DNA of 64,000 bases from Chitinophagaceae bacterium (GTDB taxonomy: Bacteria; Bacteroidota; Bacteroidia; Chitinophagales; Chitinophagaceae). The notes beneath the pieces were generated by a model that was not told the DNA's origin, made no database searches, and worked only from the letters and a program-made list of their open reading frames with translations. Location of the stretch: positions 372,001-436,000 of the forward strand of contig JADKAM010000001.1 of the NCBI GenBank assembly GCA_016715365.1, given 5' to 3'. Shown in pieces: positions 50,338-59,882 of the stretch (its first letter is position 1; each line of letters opens with the position of its first letter). The translations under genes were made by a program, and so were the position numbers.

Positions 50338-50889
50338 CTAGTCCTTTTTCAGGCTGAAATAATATTTACCTCTTACTTCTCCTGCACCTTTTTTATCCCA
50401 AACCCTGAACTGAACCTCAAAATTATCCACACCCGGATCGGCCTGAGTAATTAAAGCAGACAGGCTTATTACTTTCGTATCATCTGCATCAAGCCCGGTT
50501 AATTCCTGTTCTTTAAAAATATCATCGGCACTTACCACTACCCTGCCGGATGATGTTAATATCTTTTCGCCGGCTCCAATAAATGATTTACCGTTTTCTT
50601 TTACCCAGCCGGTATCCATTTTGATAACAATGTGAATTTTTTCGCCAACACGGGCTTTATTCTCTGCCAATGGTTTATAATCTGCATCCACCAGGTATAC
50701 TTCCTTCACTTTTACACCTGTTGCATCAACTTCAATATCATTTTTAATAATGGCACCGTTAAGTGTTGTATTGTCTTTTGAAGTAACCGTTTTTACTTTT
50801 ACATCCGATTTTTTATCGCCAACTTTAAAATCGCAGCTATACAATACCATGCAGCTTATTGTTGCATAAACCAATATTAGTTTTTTCAT
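50338..50889 (-). CDS. Lipoprotein, unknown function
   Basis: 183 residues from MKKLILVYATISCMVLYSC (lipobox LYSC). The open frame extends to 50946, but the signal start is at 50889. The mature domain is beta-rich (VDATGVKVKEVYLVDADYKPLAENKARVGEKIHIVI, VQFRVWDKKGAGEVRGKYYFSL), resembling a pair of immunoglobulin-like sheets. No family is recognised. The secreted protein at 50947 is encoded just upstream in the same direction. Confidence 0.75.
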   Translation of the reverse strand: MKKLILVYATISCMVLYSCDFKVGDKKSDVKVKTVTSKDNTTLNGAIIKNDIEVDATGVKVKEVYLVDADYKPLAENKARVGEKIHIVIKMDTGWVKENGKSFIGAGEKILTSSGRVVVSADDIFKEQELTGLDADDTKVISLSALITQADPGVDNFEVQFRVWDKKGAGEVRGKYYFSLKKD

Positions 50890-50946
50890 TCCCTTTTGTT
50901 TTAGTTTAAATGAGTGATGGCCTGACAGAAAAGTAAAGTACAACAA

Positions 50947-51336
50947 TTATTTATATCCCCAAACTGCCACCCTCGACCTTCCTTTTCTGAAGCCCTTGGT
51001 TTCGTACCAGAATTCAATACGCCTGATATGACGCAATCCGCCATCCAGGTCAATCACGCGACTTTCGCCACCCTGTCTTATCTGGGCACGGATAGAAACA
51101 TCCTGCACATCCCCATTATCAAAATAAACTTTCATATCGTACATCTTCAACGGACCGTCAGTAACTCTTAATTTAAGTTTCCGGAAATCATCATTGGTAT
51201 TGCCGGTTACGATCACATCATGATCAACTCCAAATGCAACCATTTTATCAGCAATAAAACGCCAGCCGCCCTGCGCATGTACATTTGTTGCAGCAAAAAG
51301 AAATACAAAAACGAATAGTGCGGTTATCTTTTTCAT
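50947..51336 (-). CDS. Secreted DUF2541-like protein
   Basis: 129 residues with a signal peptide (KKITALFVFVFLFAATNVHAQ). The mature part (WRFIADKMVAFGVDHDVIVT, FRKLKLRVTDGPLKMYDMKVYFDNGD, VIDLDGGLRHIRRIEFWYET) resembles DUF2541 periplasmic proteins such as E. coli YaaI. Function unknown. It is followed by the lipoprotein gene at 50338. Confidence 0.75.
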   Translation of the reverse strand: MKKITALFVFVFLFAATNVHAQGGWRFIADKMVAFGVDHDVIVTGNTNDDFRKLKLRVTDGPLKMYDMKVYFDNGDVQDVSIRAQIRQGGESRVIDLDGGLRHIRRIEFWYETKGFRKGRSRVAVWGYK

Positions 51337-51402
51337 GTTTAAAATTATTAGTTGTAAAAGTTAAAAATAATTGTTGTTATATGCTAACCCATGCAGGTAA
51401 TT

Positions 51403-54400
51403 TTATTGTATCCTGAACCAGTTGGTACCATTGCTTTGCAGCGTGATTGCACTATTGGCTGCAATAGTAGTGGATGTACCGGAAAAATCCAGGTAAGAGC
51501 CAACTGTCTGTACAGAACCACTTCTGTTTACAATCACATATTCCCTGCGGCCGGTACCGGCCGCAGCAGGTAATGTAATGATGATGGCTCCGGCTGCGGG
51601 CCCTATAATTAAAGTATGGTCATCCACATCCAATGTTGTTGCTACTGTAGTACTCCTGATCGCATTACCAAAACTACCCGTTACATCCAGCCTGCTGTTG
51701 GGAGCACCACCGGGGTTTACACCAACATAGCCAGCCGTATCCACCCTTAACACTACATTGGTTGCAGATAAGGAATCTCCGTAGGCAATAACAAAATTAT
51801 CAAAAGTATTCATACCGGTTATCCAGGCACGGTTACCTGGCAACACGAAATTTTTAAAGGCAAGTATTGCCTGTCCTGCCGCTCCTGCTGTGTTTTCTAT
51901 CAGTAAACCACTACTGTAATTATTTGAACTGCCACTTACCCCATTAACCACATGCAGGCGGGCCGAAGGCACAGATGAATTGATACCCACATTACCGGAG
52001 TTTGCTACATAAAAATCATTTCCGTTAACACCTACATCGCCGGTATTTAAAACAGTAAATGCTGTTGGCCGTGTAGGCGTGCTGATAGTAAAGTCTCCAG
52101 AACCGCTCAGGCTATGCGTTAAATTAAAATTACCATGGGTGATGGTAGTATTACTTAAAAGGGCCCCTCCCAATGCCACATTACTACCGGTAAGGGTAAG
52201 CCCGTTGTTTGCAGTGGTACTTTCGCCACCTGCTGATGCCCAGCTTACCGTACCTGCTCCATTGGTTTGTAAAACCTGGCCGGCGGTTCCGTCAGTTGTA
52301 GGAAAAGAATAGGCATTGTTGATGTTGAGTGTGCCGTTTACCCGCAGCAGGTTGGTTGCAAAATCGCCATATAGTAAAGGTGAGGCTGTGTTGGAATTAT
52401 CAATGTATAATTTGTTGGATGTTGTTTCGTTGTACCCGGCATTATATCCTACAAAAACATTACCACTGCCGGTATTCAGATAACCTGCCGAATTACCAAT
52501 GGCCGTATTGGTGCCCCCGGTAATATTGCTATACATACCCTGGTAACCAACAACTGTATTGCCTGTGCCGGTTGTGTTATTCCACAGTGCTTTACTGCCA
52601 ACAGCAACCAGGTTGGAAACGGTGTTGTTGTAGCCCGCACTGTCGCCAATAGCTACATTATAACTGCCTGCTACATTATCAAACAAAGCAGCCTGGCCAA
52701 TGGCGATATTGGTGCGGCCGGTACTGTTAGTACGCAAGGCATAATATCCCAATCCAATATTTGCTAACCCGGTTGTATTTACCCATAAGGTTTGATGACC
52801 GATACCAATATTGGCATTGCCCGATGTTTGACTCAGTGCATCATTGCCAATGCCAATATTATAGGCTCCGCTATTATCCTGTAAAGTTCCAAAACCAATG
52901 GCAACATTATAATAACCAAAGGGGCCGTTGTTTTGCAATGCGTTGCCCCCTATTGCTGTATTCTGTAAACCAGTTGTACTTTGCGACATAGCATTATAAC
53001 CAACAGCCGTATTGTTGCTCTGGGTGTTTCTAAACAGTGCTAAAGAACCAACGGCTGTATTATTTACACCCACAGTATTTGCCTGCATGGCTTGATTGCC
53101 GATTGCCGTATTCTCATTTCCGGTTGTGTTTAAATCCAATGCCCCCTGCCCTATGGCTGTATTCAAAAATCCGGTTGTATTACTATTTAATGCCAAAGAT
53201 CCAATAGCCGTATTACCAACCCCTGTATTATTACTATATAAACTACGATAACCCAGGCCGCTATTATTTGAACCTGTTGTATTACTGTATAAAGCAAGAT
53301 TACCTAAAGCAACATTTTGGCCGCCGCTGGTATTTGAAAACAAGGCTTTGCTGCCCACTGCTGTTATAAACGATACATTTGAATTATAGGCGGCACTGTC
53401 TCCGATAGCTACATTGTTATTTCCTGTTGTATTATCGTATAATGCCCTTGCGCCAATGGCAGTATTGGTTCGTCCACTACTGTTTGTGTACAAAGCCTTG
53501 GTACCAACAGCCGTATTATTGCTGGCACCCGTGGTTATGTTAAATAAAACGCTATCGCCTACAGCTACCGTGTTATTAACGGTATAACTTGCTGCAGGCC
53601 TGCCCATCGCATCGCCGCCTATTGCAGTATTGGAATATCCCTGCATACCGCCTGCAGTCCTGAAGCCCAGTGATGTGTTGTTTCTGTTATTGCTGTTTGA
53701 TGAATTTTGAGAAGCGTATCCAATGGCAACATTATTAGCACCCGAAACATTTGAACGTAATGCCACATCGCCAATGGCAATATTTTTATCGCCGGTAGTG
53801 GTTTCCAAAAGTGCATACCTGCCAATAGCTAAATTCCAGTTGGTAGTGCTTACCGGCAAAGCCGAATCGCCAATAGCGATATTGGCAAAGCCGGTTACAT
53901 TCTCATTAAGTGTACTGTGGCCTATGGCTATATTTTGAAAGCCGGTTGTATTTTTAACCAGCGCCTTATCGCCAACAGCCAGGTTTTTATAACCTGTTGA
54001 GCTGCTATACAAGGCAGAATCTCCTACTGCAATTAAGTTACTGCTGGCGGTTACACTATGCAGTGTCTTTCTTCCAATACCAATCAGGTAAGATGATGAA
54101 GTGTTGCTTACAATACTGCTATCGCCAATGGCAATGTTGTAGTTTCCACCAATATTGTCCTGTAGCGCCGAGTGGCCTGCCGCAATATTATTGTTTCCGG
54201 TTTGATTATAAAATAATGCAAACGGGCCCAATGCCAAATTGTTTGAGCCGCTGATATTGCTGAATAAAGCAGCGTTACCAACCACTGTATTATATACCCC
54301 GCTTGTACTTGATAACATGGCCTGAACGCCAACTGCTACATTTTGGAAACCGCTAATATTGTTTTGCAAAGCCTGTGTACCAATTGCTGTATTAAGCACA

Positions 54401-55119
54401 CCAGCGGTATTGGATAAAAGTGAGTTGGCACCCAATGCCGTATTGTTATCACCAGTAGTAAGTGATTCTAAAGCCCTGGAGCCAACGCCTGTATTAAAAT
54501 TAGCATTTGTAGCCCTGTTCATTACATTATAACCTAAAGCTGTATTATCTGTAACCGTAGTGATTTTTGTAAGTGCTAAAGAGCCCACGGCTGTATTTCT
54601 GGAGCCGGTAGTTAAACTGTTTAAAACCGAATCGCCTATACCAATTATATCTGTAGCAGTGGTAACTTTTTTACCGGCCACTTCACCAATAAAATAATTG
54701 CCGGTGTTCTTATTCCACTGTCCCAGCCATTCGTTGCCTTGTTTAAAGCGAATGGGCATGTTATCAGTAGTACCAATGAAATTTGTAGCGGTATCTGTTC
54801 CGGCATTGCCAGTCAGACTCCAGTCGTTACCAGCGCCAGATGATGGTTGTAACCACACCCAAACTGTTCCATTGTAATAATGAAAACCAATACTATCGGG
54901 CAATGCCTGGTAAACCAGTAATCCAATTGCCGGAGCAGCTATTGCGTTTTTCTGCCCCTTGGTCATTCGTGGAATCAACACACCTTTTGAATTACTGCTT
55001 ATATCCAGTATAGCGCTGGCATTAGCCGTAGCGCCGGTTGTGTTGATGGCAACACTCTGTGCATTGGTTTCCACAAAGGCGGCAAAAAGAAAGATCAGGA
55101 CATAAAAAAAACACTTCAT
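51403..55119 (-). CDS. Large YadA-head-like repeat protein, secreted
   Basis: 1238 residues. A signal peptide (MKCFFYVLIFLFAAFVETNAQ) is followed by a domain with ANASAILDISSNSKGVLIPRM, shared with the paralogue at 60562. Residues about 140-960 consist of many short repeats with NTAIG/NVAIG words, spaced by about 14-24 residues (for example NNTALGANSLLSNTAGVLN). These match the left-handed beta-roll of YadA/Hia heads. The C-terminus is a further beta domain. There is no T9SS sorting domain or trimeric membrane anchor, so it may be released or held by partners. The promoter at 55141-55186 has a regulon palindrome. Confidence 0.88.
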   Translation of the reverse strand: MKCFFYVLIFLFAAFVETNAQSVAINTTGATANASAILDISSNSKGVLIPRMTKGQKNAIAAPAIGLLVYQALPDSIGFHYYNGTVWVWLQPSSGAGNDWSLTGNAGTDTATNFIGTTDNMPIRFKQGNEWLGQWNKNTGNYFIGEVAGKKVTTATDIIGIGDSVLNSLTTGSRNTAVGSLALTKITTVTDNTALGYNVMNRATNANFNTGVGSRALESLTTGDNNTALGANSLLSNTAGVLNTAIGTQALQNNISGFQNVAVGVQAMLSSTSGVYNTVVGNAALFSNISGSNNLALGPFALFYNQTGNNNIAAGHSALQDNIGGNYNIAIGDSSIVSNTSSSYLIGIGRKTLHSVTASSNLIAVGDSALYSSSTGYKNLAVGDKALVKNTTGFQNIAIGHSTLNENVTGFANIAIGDSALPVSTTNWNLAIGRYALLETTTGDKNIAIGDVALRSNVSGANNVAIGYASQNSSNSNNRNNTSLGFRTAGGMQGYSNTAIGGDAMGRPAASYTVNNTVAVGDSVLFNITTGASNNTAVGTKALYTNSSGRTNTAIGARALYDNTTGNNNVAIGDSAAYNSNVSFITAVGSKALFSNTSGGQNVALGNLALYSNTTGSNNSGLGYRSLYSNNTGVGNTAIGSLALNSNTTGFLNTAIGQGALDLNTTGNENTAIGNQAMQANTVGVNNTAVGSLALFRNTQSNNTAVGYNAMSQSTTGLQNTAIGGNALQNNGPFGYYNVAIGFGTLQDNSGAYNIGIGNDALSQTSGNANIGIGHQTLWVNTTGLANIGLGYYALRTNSTGRTNIAIGQAALFDNVAGSYNVAIGDSAGYNNTVSNLVAVGSKALWNNTTGTGNTVVGYQGMYSNITGGTNTAIGNSAGYLNTGSGNVFVGYNAGYNETTSNKLYIDNSNTASPLLYGDFATNLLRVNGTLNINNAYSFPTTDGTAGQVLQTNGAGTVSWASAGGESTTANNGLTLTGSNVALGGALLSNTTITHGNFNLTHSLSGSGDFTISTPTRPTAFTVLNTGDVGVNGNDFYVANSGNVGINSSVPSARLHVVNGVSGSSNNYSSGLLIENTAGAAGQAILAFKNFVLPGNRAWITGMNTFDNFVIAYGDSLSATNVVLRVDTAGYVGVNPGGAPNSRLDVTGSFGNAIRSTTVATTLDVDDHTLIIGPAAGAIIITLPAAAGTGRREYVIVNRSGSVQTVGSYLDFSGTSTTIAANSAITLQSNGTNWFRIQ

Positions 55120-55140
55120 AAACAGGTGGTTTAATCACTG

Positions 55141-55186
55141 TAAATATGAAGTGCTTTGTAATTTTTTTACTCACCCCGCTGGGTGG
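55141..55186 (-). promoter_or_regulatory. Regulon operator A and -7 box of the large YadA-like gene
   Basis: In transcribed orientation the site is CCACCCAGCGGGGTGA (55186 to 55171), then exactly 22 bases, then CATATTTA (55148 to 55141). It is a variant of the TCACC-N6-GGTGA palindrome. The ATG is 21 bases further on. Confidence 0.65.
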
Positions 55187-55197
55187 TTTTTAGTACT

Positions 55198-55491
55198 TTA
55201 TTTTTTAGGGAAACATATCAGCCTTGCCGAATCGGTAAAGGCCAAAAATGCAGATACATCTTTACCAGCCTTGATATCATTCTCTACCTTGATATAATCC
55301 GTAAGAGAATATTTTTTCTCGATCTGCTCCAGCATGCACTCGCAGTTTTGTTTATACTCCGGCGGCAGTTTACCTGCACAACTGTTCACAAAATTGGTGC
55401 GTACCTGGTCGGGGAATTTTTCGCCGGCATTGTTGGTGTTTCCGCAGGAAGTAATGGTAATCGCAAAAATGAATACAAATAATATTTTCAT
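55198..55491 (-). CDS. Small lipoprotein, unknown function
   Basis: 97 residues. MKILFVFIFAITITSCGNT is a lipoprotein signal with lipobox ITSC. The mature part has four cysteines (SCAGKL, QNCECMLEQ, LICFP) and a helix EQIEKKYSLTDYIKVENDIKAG. I recognise no named family, although small Cys-containing lipoproteins of this form are frequent in Bacteroidota. It has its own operator-promoter (55507-55552) in the regulon set. Confidence 0.8.
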   Translation of the reverse strand: MKILFVFIFAITITSCGNTNNAGEKFPDQVRTNFVNSCAGKLPPEYKQNCECMLEQIEKKYSLTDYIKVENDIKAGKDVSAFLAFTDSARLICFPKK

Positions 55492-55506
55492 GATGTTAAG
55501 TTTTGA

Positions 55507-55552
55507 TAAAACTAATTTACTGTATCAGCAGAGCTATCCCCCAATCAGGTGA
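55507..55552 (-). promoter_or_regulatory. Regulon operator B and -7 box of the small lipoprotein gene
   Basis: TCACCTGATTGGGGGA (55552 to 55537), 22 bases, then TAGTTTTA (55514 to 55507). One half-site is perfect and the other has one mismatch. The ATG is 15 bases further on. Confidence 0.65.
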
Positions 55553-55587
55553 TTTTTGTACTTTGGTTTTCCTTTCCACAAACCTGC

Positions 55588-56808
55588 CTAATCCTGTTTA
55601 CACAAATTCTTTCTGTTGCTGAAAGAGTTAATAAAATCAATAGCTGCTGCATCCTGCCTTACATGCACACCATATTCCACAATTTTTAAAGCTGTTTGTG
55701 CCACACCTTCTTTGTAACCCATATTTACCGGTGCAATGGTAAAGGATGAATTACAATTGTTTACAGCACCGGTAATATAAATTGTTTTTTTGCCGCTCCC
55801 ATTGCCCCATTGCTCAACACGGTAGCCGGGGTTTTGGCAATACATCTGATGGTAGGTTGCCTTATTCTGGTAAACCGCAGTTATAACCTGTGCCAAATTC
55901 TGTTCTTCCACTGCTCTTAACTGTACCTTACTGCCATCTTCAAAAAAGCCAGGCGCAAACAGTTGCAGAAATACTGCCCGCAGTTTTTCGGGGTTGCCAT
56001 TACGTAATACATCATGTACATATTTTGTGATATCCTCGGCGTTTGTAAAAGCTGGCACATTCACCTGCGGCAGAGCTGCTGCAGACTGCCGGGCTTTTTG
56101 TTCGGCCATCGTATATTGCAGGGTTTGTTTTTCAAAATCATCCAACTGTTGCGGAGTATAGTTTTTAAAACCAACTACTTTTATATCGGCAGCTTCTTCG
56201 CTACGTAAAGCCAGCATATTTTTCCAGGGTGCTTTGGGATCATCACGGTACAGCCGCACTTTCCAGATGGCTTCCTGTGTTTCTACACCCCTTCCGCTTA
56301 TTATATGATCAAACTTTATGTTCATCCGAAACTCAACAGAGTTAATACTATGCCATACCCATTCCGGGTTTTCAGCCAGCGCAGGTTGTTGCCATAATTT
56401 TACTATAGTGCCATAATAAAATCCGTAAAACCTTTGCCAGTCTTTACTTATAAAATCATCAATTTCTTTTGCTGCAGGGTTCGGTATTCCTTCGTAACTG
56501 TTACTGAGCACCCTTACTTTCCAGAAGCTGTAGCCGCCGTTACCCACATATTGATAAACCACATCTTCATCCACGATCATATTAATACCCGGGTAATCAC
56601 TTTTGCGCTTCACCTGTACACCTCTTACGTACTCCCAGTTGCCGGTACTGCTGTTCCACTGGCGGGTGCCGGTGCTTTTAGTAAACTTAAAACTAATTAT
56701 ACCGCCTCCGTTACCTACCGCATCGCTTTTCACTTTGGCATCTGAAGGTTGCGCAAACACTAACGAGGTTTTAAATACCAACATCAGTAATAAAATTATT
56801 CTTACCAT
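55588..56808 (-). CDS. Secreted protein, unknown function
   Basis: 406 residues with a signal peptide (IILLLMLVFKTSLVFAQ). The mature part has a beta-rich N-terminal half (ISFKFTKSTGTRQWNSSTGNWEYV, VEFRMNIKFDHIISGRG) that shows no family I know, and a mixed C-terminal half with EDITKYVHDVLRNGNPEKLRAVF. It has no T9SS domain. The operator-promoter at 56827-56872 places it in the same regulon as the YadA-like and small lipoprotein genes. Confidence 0.75.
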   Translation of the reverse strand: MVRIILLLMLVFKTSLVFAQPSDAKVKSDAVGNGGGIISFKFTKSTGTRQWNSSTGNWEYVRGVQVKRKSDYPGINMIVDEDVVYQYVGNGGYSFWKVRVLSNSYEGIPNPAAKEIDDFISKDWQRFYGFYYGTIVKLWQQPALAENPEWVWHSINSVEFRMNIKFDHIISGRGVETQEAIWKVRLYRDDPKAPWKNMLALRSEEAADIKVVGFKNYTPQQLDDFEKQTLQYTMAEQKARQSAAALPQVNVPAFTNAEDITKYVHDVLRNGNPEKLRAVFLQLFAPGFFEDGSKVQLRAVEEQNLAQVITAVYQNKATYHQMYCQNPGYRVEQWGNGSGKKTIYITGAVNNCNSSFTIAPVNMGYKEGVAQTALKIVEYGVHVRQDAAAIDFINSFSNRKNLCKQD

Positions 56809-56826
56809 GGTAAATGATTTACCAGC

Positions 56827-56872
56827 TAAAGATGCTGCAGGAAATATTTATTCTTTTCACCTGAACAGGTGA
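56827..56872 (-). promoter_or_regulatory. Regulon operator C and -7 box of the secreted protein gene
   Basis: TCACCTGTTCAGGTGA (56872 to 56857) has perfect 7-bp arms. It is followed by 22 bases and CATCTTTA (56834 to 56827). The ATG is 18 bases further on. It lies directly beside the stop codon of the regulator gene. Confidence 0.7.
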
Positions 56873-56874
56873 TT

Positions 56875-57501
56875 TTATTTGGCCATCAATTGCCGCAACC
56901 GCACAATTAATCCGTAACGGGTATTGGCATCAGTTTTTAAGTAAATACTTTTCAGATGCGTTTTAATGGTATTGAGAGAGATAAAAGTTTGTTCCGCTAT
57001 CTGGCTGTTGGTAATGCCGTTGTAGGCAAGATGCGCCACTTCAAACTCACGATCGGTTAAAGGCGATAATAAATGCCTGTTTATTTTCTCTATATTCAGG
57101 CCGGGCTGGGCACTGTTTTTTTCTGATGCAAAATTGGAGATAGCGATTTCCAGCGAAGCAAGCAAGGTCTTTTCGTTAAACGGTTTTACAATATAGCCAC
57201 TTGGCTTTACCTGTTTGGCCTTATCCAGTGTATTTTTATCTGAGTAAGAAGTTAAAAACAGAAATGGTATCTGTATTTCTTTATTGATATAAGCAGCAAC
57301 GTCAATACCATCTTTATCGCTTTCTAAATTAATATCCAGTATGGCAGCATCGGGTGTATTATTTTTTAATTGCAGAAAAGCCTCATCACTATCGTAGGCA
57401 ATAGCGCTTACTTCAAAATCATTATTGTCTAAGTAGATGGAAATATTCTCGGCAATTACCGGCTCATCCTCCACAATCAAAATTTTAAGTTTATTACTCA
57501 T
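56875..57501 (-). CDS. NarL/LuxR-type response regulator
   Basis: 208 residues. The receiver domain has KILIVEDEPVIAENISIYL, phospho-acceptor Asp in AAILDINLESDKDGIDV, FLTSYSDK and VKPFNEKTL. The LuxR domain is LTDREFEVAHLAYNGITNSQIAEQ with SLNTIKTHLKSIYLKT. Its start overlaps the kinase stop codon (ATGA), so kinase and regulator are translated together. It is the likely binder of the TCACC-N6-GGTGA sites, including the one in front of its own operon. Confidence 0.96.
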   Translation of the reverse strand: MSNKLKILIVEDEPVIAENISIYLDNNDFEVSAIAYDSDEAFLQLKNNTPDAAILDINLESDKDGIDVAAYINKEIQIPFLFLTSYSDKNTLDKAKQVKPSGYIVKPFNEKTLLASLEIAISNFASEKNSAQPGLNIEKINRHLLSPLTDREFEVAHLAYNGITNSQIAEQTFISLNTIKTHLKSIYLKTDANTRYGLIVRLRQLMAK

Positions 57502-59693
57502 GCCGCTTTAAATTTTGATATCTGCATCTCCACCACAGCACCATTGTTGTTGTAAATATCAAGTGTGGCTTTTAGTTTTTGCGCAAAGGCTCTTATCATT
57601 TTTAACCCAAATGATTTGGTTGATTTTACATCCATATCAGCTGGAAAACCTGCGCCATTGTCACTTACTTTTAAATGCAGTTTTTCATTTTTTTCTTCCA
57701 GCATGATATTTAATATTCCGCTTGTGGTTTCTTTAAATGCATATTTAAAAGAATTGCTCACCAGTTCATTCAAAACCAATCCCAGTGGTATCATCGTATC
57801 TACATCTAAATTCAGATCATCAATATTGATATTGACTTTTACCTTCTCATTAGAAATATTGTACGAATCGCTGAGCGACTGCACCAGGTTGCTGATGTAT
57901 TCCTTTACCATGATGCCTTTGATATTTCCTTCGCTGTATAAATTCTGATGAATGAGCGCCATACTCTGTACCCGGTTCTTACCTTCCTTTACGGCGGCAC
58001 TTGCCTGCGAGTCGGTAATGGTATGGCTTTGCAGATCCAGCAGGCTGCTTACTACCTGCAGGTTATTTTTAACACGGTGATGTATCTCTTTCATCAGCAC
58101 TTCCAGGTCGGTAGCCTGCTTTTGAATGATGGCATTTTTATTTTTTTGTTTTTTATACAAAACAAAGATGGAAATACCAGACAATAACAAAACCCCGGCA
58201 CCTGCCAGTAAACTCCAGCGTAGTTTTTTCTCTTTTCCAAGTTCATTAGCTTTCAGATTGTTTTCACGGCCCAATGCAGCATTCAATGCTGTCTCTTTTT
58301 CTTTTTCACGGTTTACAGCCTGGCTGAAGGCCTTTTCGCTGTTCACTATAGAATCCATCAGATCATTTTCTCTTTGCAATGCACTACGCATTTCCGATTC
58401 CCTGAAAAATTTCATCGCAGTCAGTTTCTTATCTGTACTGAGTAAAGCGATTTCCTTTACAGCCAGTGCATTTTTGGCATACAGCAATGCTATTGAATTT
58501 TTATCCAGTTCTTTTTGCGAATTCAGCAGGGCAATTTCTTTTTCACTCAGTTGCTTTTGAGAGCTGAGCAGTTCAATCTCCTTTTGTTTTTTCTCTGTTT
58601 GGTATTTGGTTTCCATCTCTGCAGTCATATCGCGTTGCTGAATTTTGATCATACTGTCTTTCAGCGTCAAAGTCTTGTCTGCAGCCGCTATCGCTTCTTC
58701 ATTTCTTCCTGCTTTTTTTAAAAGCCGGTAAATAGCTTTTGAAAAGATATACTGGTTAGGCAGGCTGTTTCCTTTTTGTGCCAGCGAAAAACTCTGCTGC
58801 ATGTATTGCAATGCCGCGGCAGGCTGATTATCATCCTCATAAAATGCGGAAGCCTGGCTAAGGGCTATTGAAGCATTTTTAAAATCACTTTCTTTAACCA
58901 GGGTTTCTGCAACTGATTGCATGAATGCTGCCTTTTGCGAAACCGGAATATTTCCAAAATCTTTCAACAAAAAACTGTGAACCGGGTCCTTGCTGTAATC
59001 CTTTTTTCCTGCAGCAACAAAGCTTTGGTGCTCCTGCAGCAATTTTGCAAACTTATCGGGCACTTTCCATTTGTAATAAAAATCGGCAAATTGCGGAAGT
59101 ACAATACCATGATCCATCCGTATTGCTTTTCCCTTTGTAAGTGTATATGCTTTAATAAAATTTTCCTCGCCCTTTACAAAATCATCAGCCTCGTTAAACA
59201 TCAAAGCTTTTTCCAGGTAGACCAGGTAATTTCTGTACGGATTATTTTTGTTGTTCAGGTTTTCGCATAACTGATAGTAATAAATTGCCGAATCAAATTT
59301 TACCAGTTCCCGGAAACATTTTGCATTCAGTAAAAGATATTTTCCTTTAACTCCAAAGGAAGTCGCATCAGAAATATAAGGAGCAGCTTTTCTCAAAAAT
59401 TCCAACCCCTTATTATAGTTGGTTTTAACAAAAGCTATATTGCTTTGCTGGCAATAATATTTAGCGATCAGTTCTGCATCTGCGGTATTTAAGGCAAAGG
59501 CCAACCCTTTGTTAACCCAGTATTCTGCACTGTCATTTTTCCCTTTCATCATGTAATTGGAAAGAAAGAAAAACAGGGTATCGGCCTTTTGCTTATCGGT
59601 TTGCAAAGCAGCTAGAACAGACTCAACAGATTGAGCCCGCAACGAAACAGTTGCAGTACACAAAAAACACCCTATTACAATAAACAACTTCAT
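57498..59693 (-). CDS. Tetratricopeptide sensor histidine kinase (HisKA_2)
   Basis: 731 residues. A signal peptide (MKLFIVIGCFLCTATVSLRAQ) leads to a TPR-rich periplasmic region to about 360. A long heptad coiled coil with repeated LLSSQKQLSEKEIALLNSQK words follows, then a membrane helix near 495-512. The kinase core is of the HisKA_2 type (MKEIHHRVKNNLQVVSSLLDL, first His at 538), with ATPase motifs LVLNELVSNSFKYA and DNGAGFPAD. It pairs with the overlapping regulator gene. This kinase family is normally linked to such compact receiver outputs. Confidence 0.95.
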   Translation of the reverse strand: MKLFIVIGCFLCTATVSLRAQSVESVLAALQTDKQKADTLFFFLSNYMMKGKNDSAEYWVNKGLAFALNTADAELIAKYYCQQSNIAFVKTNYNKGLEFLRKAAPYISDATSFGVKGKYLLLNAKCFRELVKFDSAIYYYQLCENLNNKNNPYRNYLVYLEKALMFNEADDFVKGEENFIKAYTLTKGKAIRMDHGIVLPQFADFYYKWKVPDKFAKLLQEHQSFVAAGKKDYSKDPVHSFLLKDFGNIPVSQKAAFMQSVAETLVKESDFKNASIALSQASAFYEDDNQPAAALQYMQQSFSLAQKGNSLPNQYIFSKAIYRLLKKAGRNEEAIAAADKTLTLKDSMIKIQQRDMTAEMETKYQTEKKQKEIELLSSQKQLSEKEIALLNSQKELDKNSIALLYAKNALAVKEIALLSTDKKLTAMKFFRESEMRSALQRENDLMDSIVNSEKAFSQAVNREKEKETALNAALGRENNLKANELGKEKKLRWSLLAGAGVLLLSGISIFVLYKKQKNKNAIIQKQATDLEVLMKEIHHRVKNNLQVVSSLLDLQSHTITDSQASAAVKEGKNRVQSMALIHQNLYSEGNIKGIMVKEYISNLVQSLSDSYNISNEKVKVNINIDDLNLDVDTMIPLGLVLNELVSNSFKYAFKETTSGILNIMLEEKNEKLHLKVSDNGAGFPADMDVKSTKSFGLKMIRAFAQKLKATLDIYNNNGAVVEMQISKFKAA

Positions 59694-59735
59694 ACAAATT
59701 GATTACGATTTAAATTTAACCATTTTTGCCGTAAA

Positions 59736-59781
59736 CAAAAGTATCGTTCAGCAAATGGGATACACTCACCCAACAAGGTGA
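59736..59781 (-). promoter_or_regulatory. Regulon operator D and -7 box of the kinase-regulator operon
   Basis: TCACCTTGTTGGGTGA (59781 to 59766), 22 bases, then TACTTTTG (59743 to 59736), a full TAnnTTTG box. The kinase ATG is 42 bases further on. The site implies that the system controls its own expression. Confidence 0.7.
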
Positions 59782-59882
59782 TTTACCGACATACAATTAT
59801 ATAACCGGGTTTTAAGTTACAGCACAGTTTGTAATTATTATCTTTACCAGCGTAATTCAACACTTGCTATTAATTTATTTAC

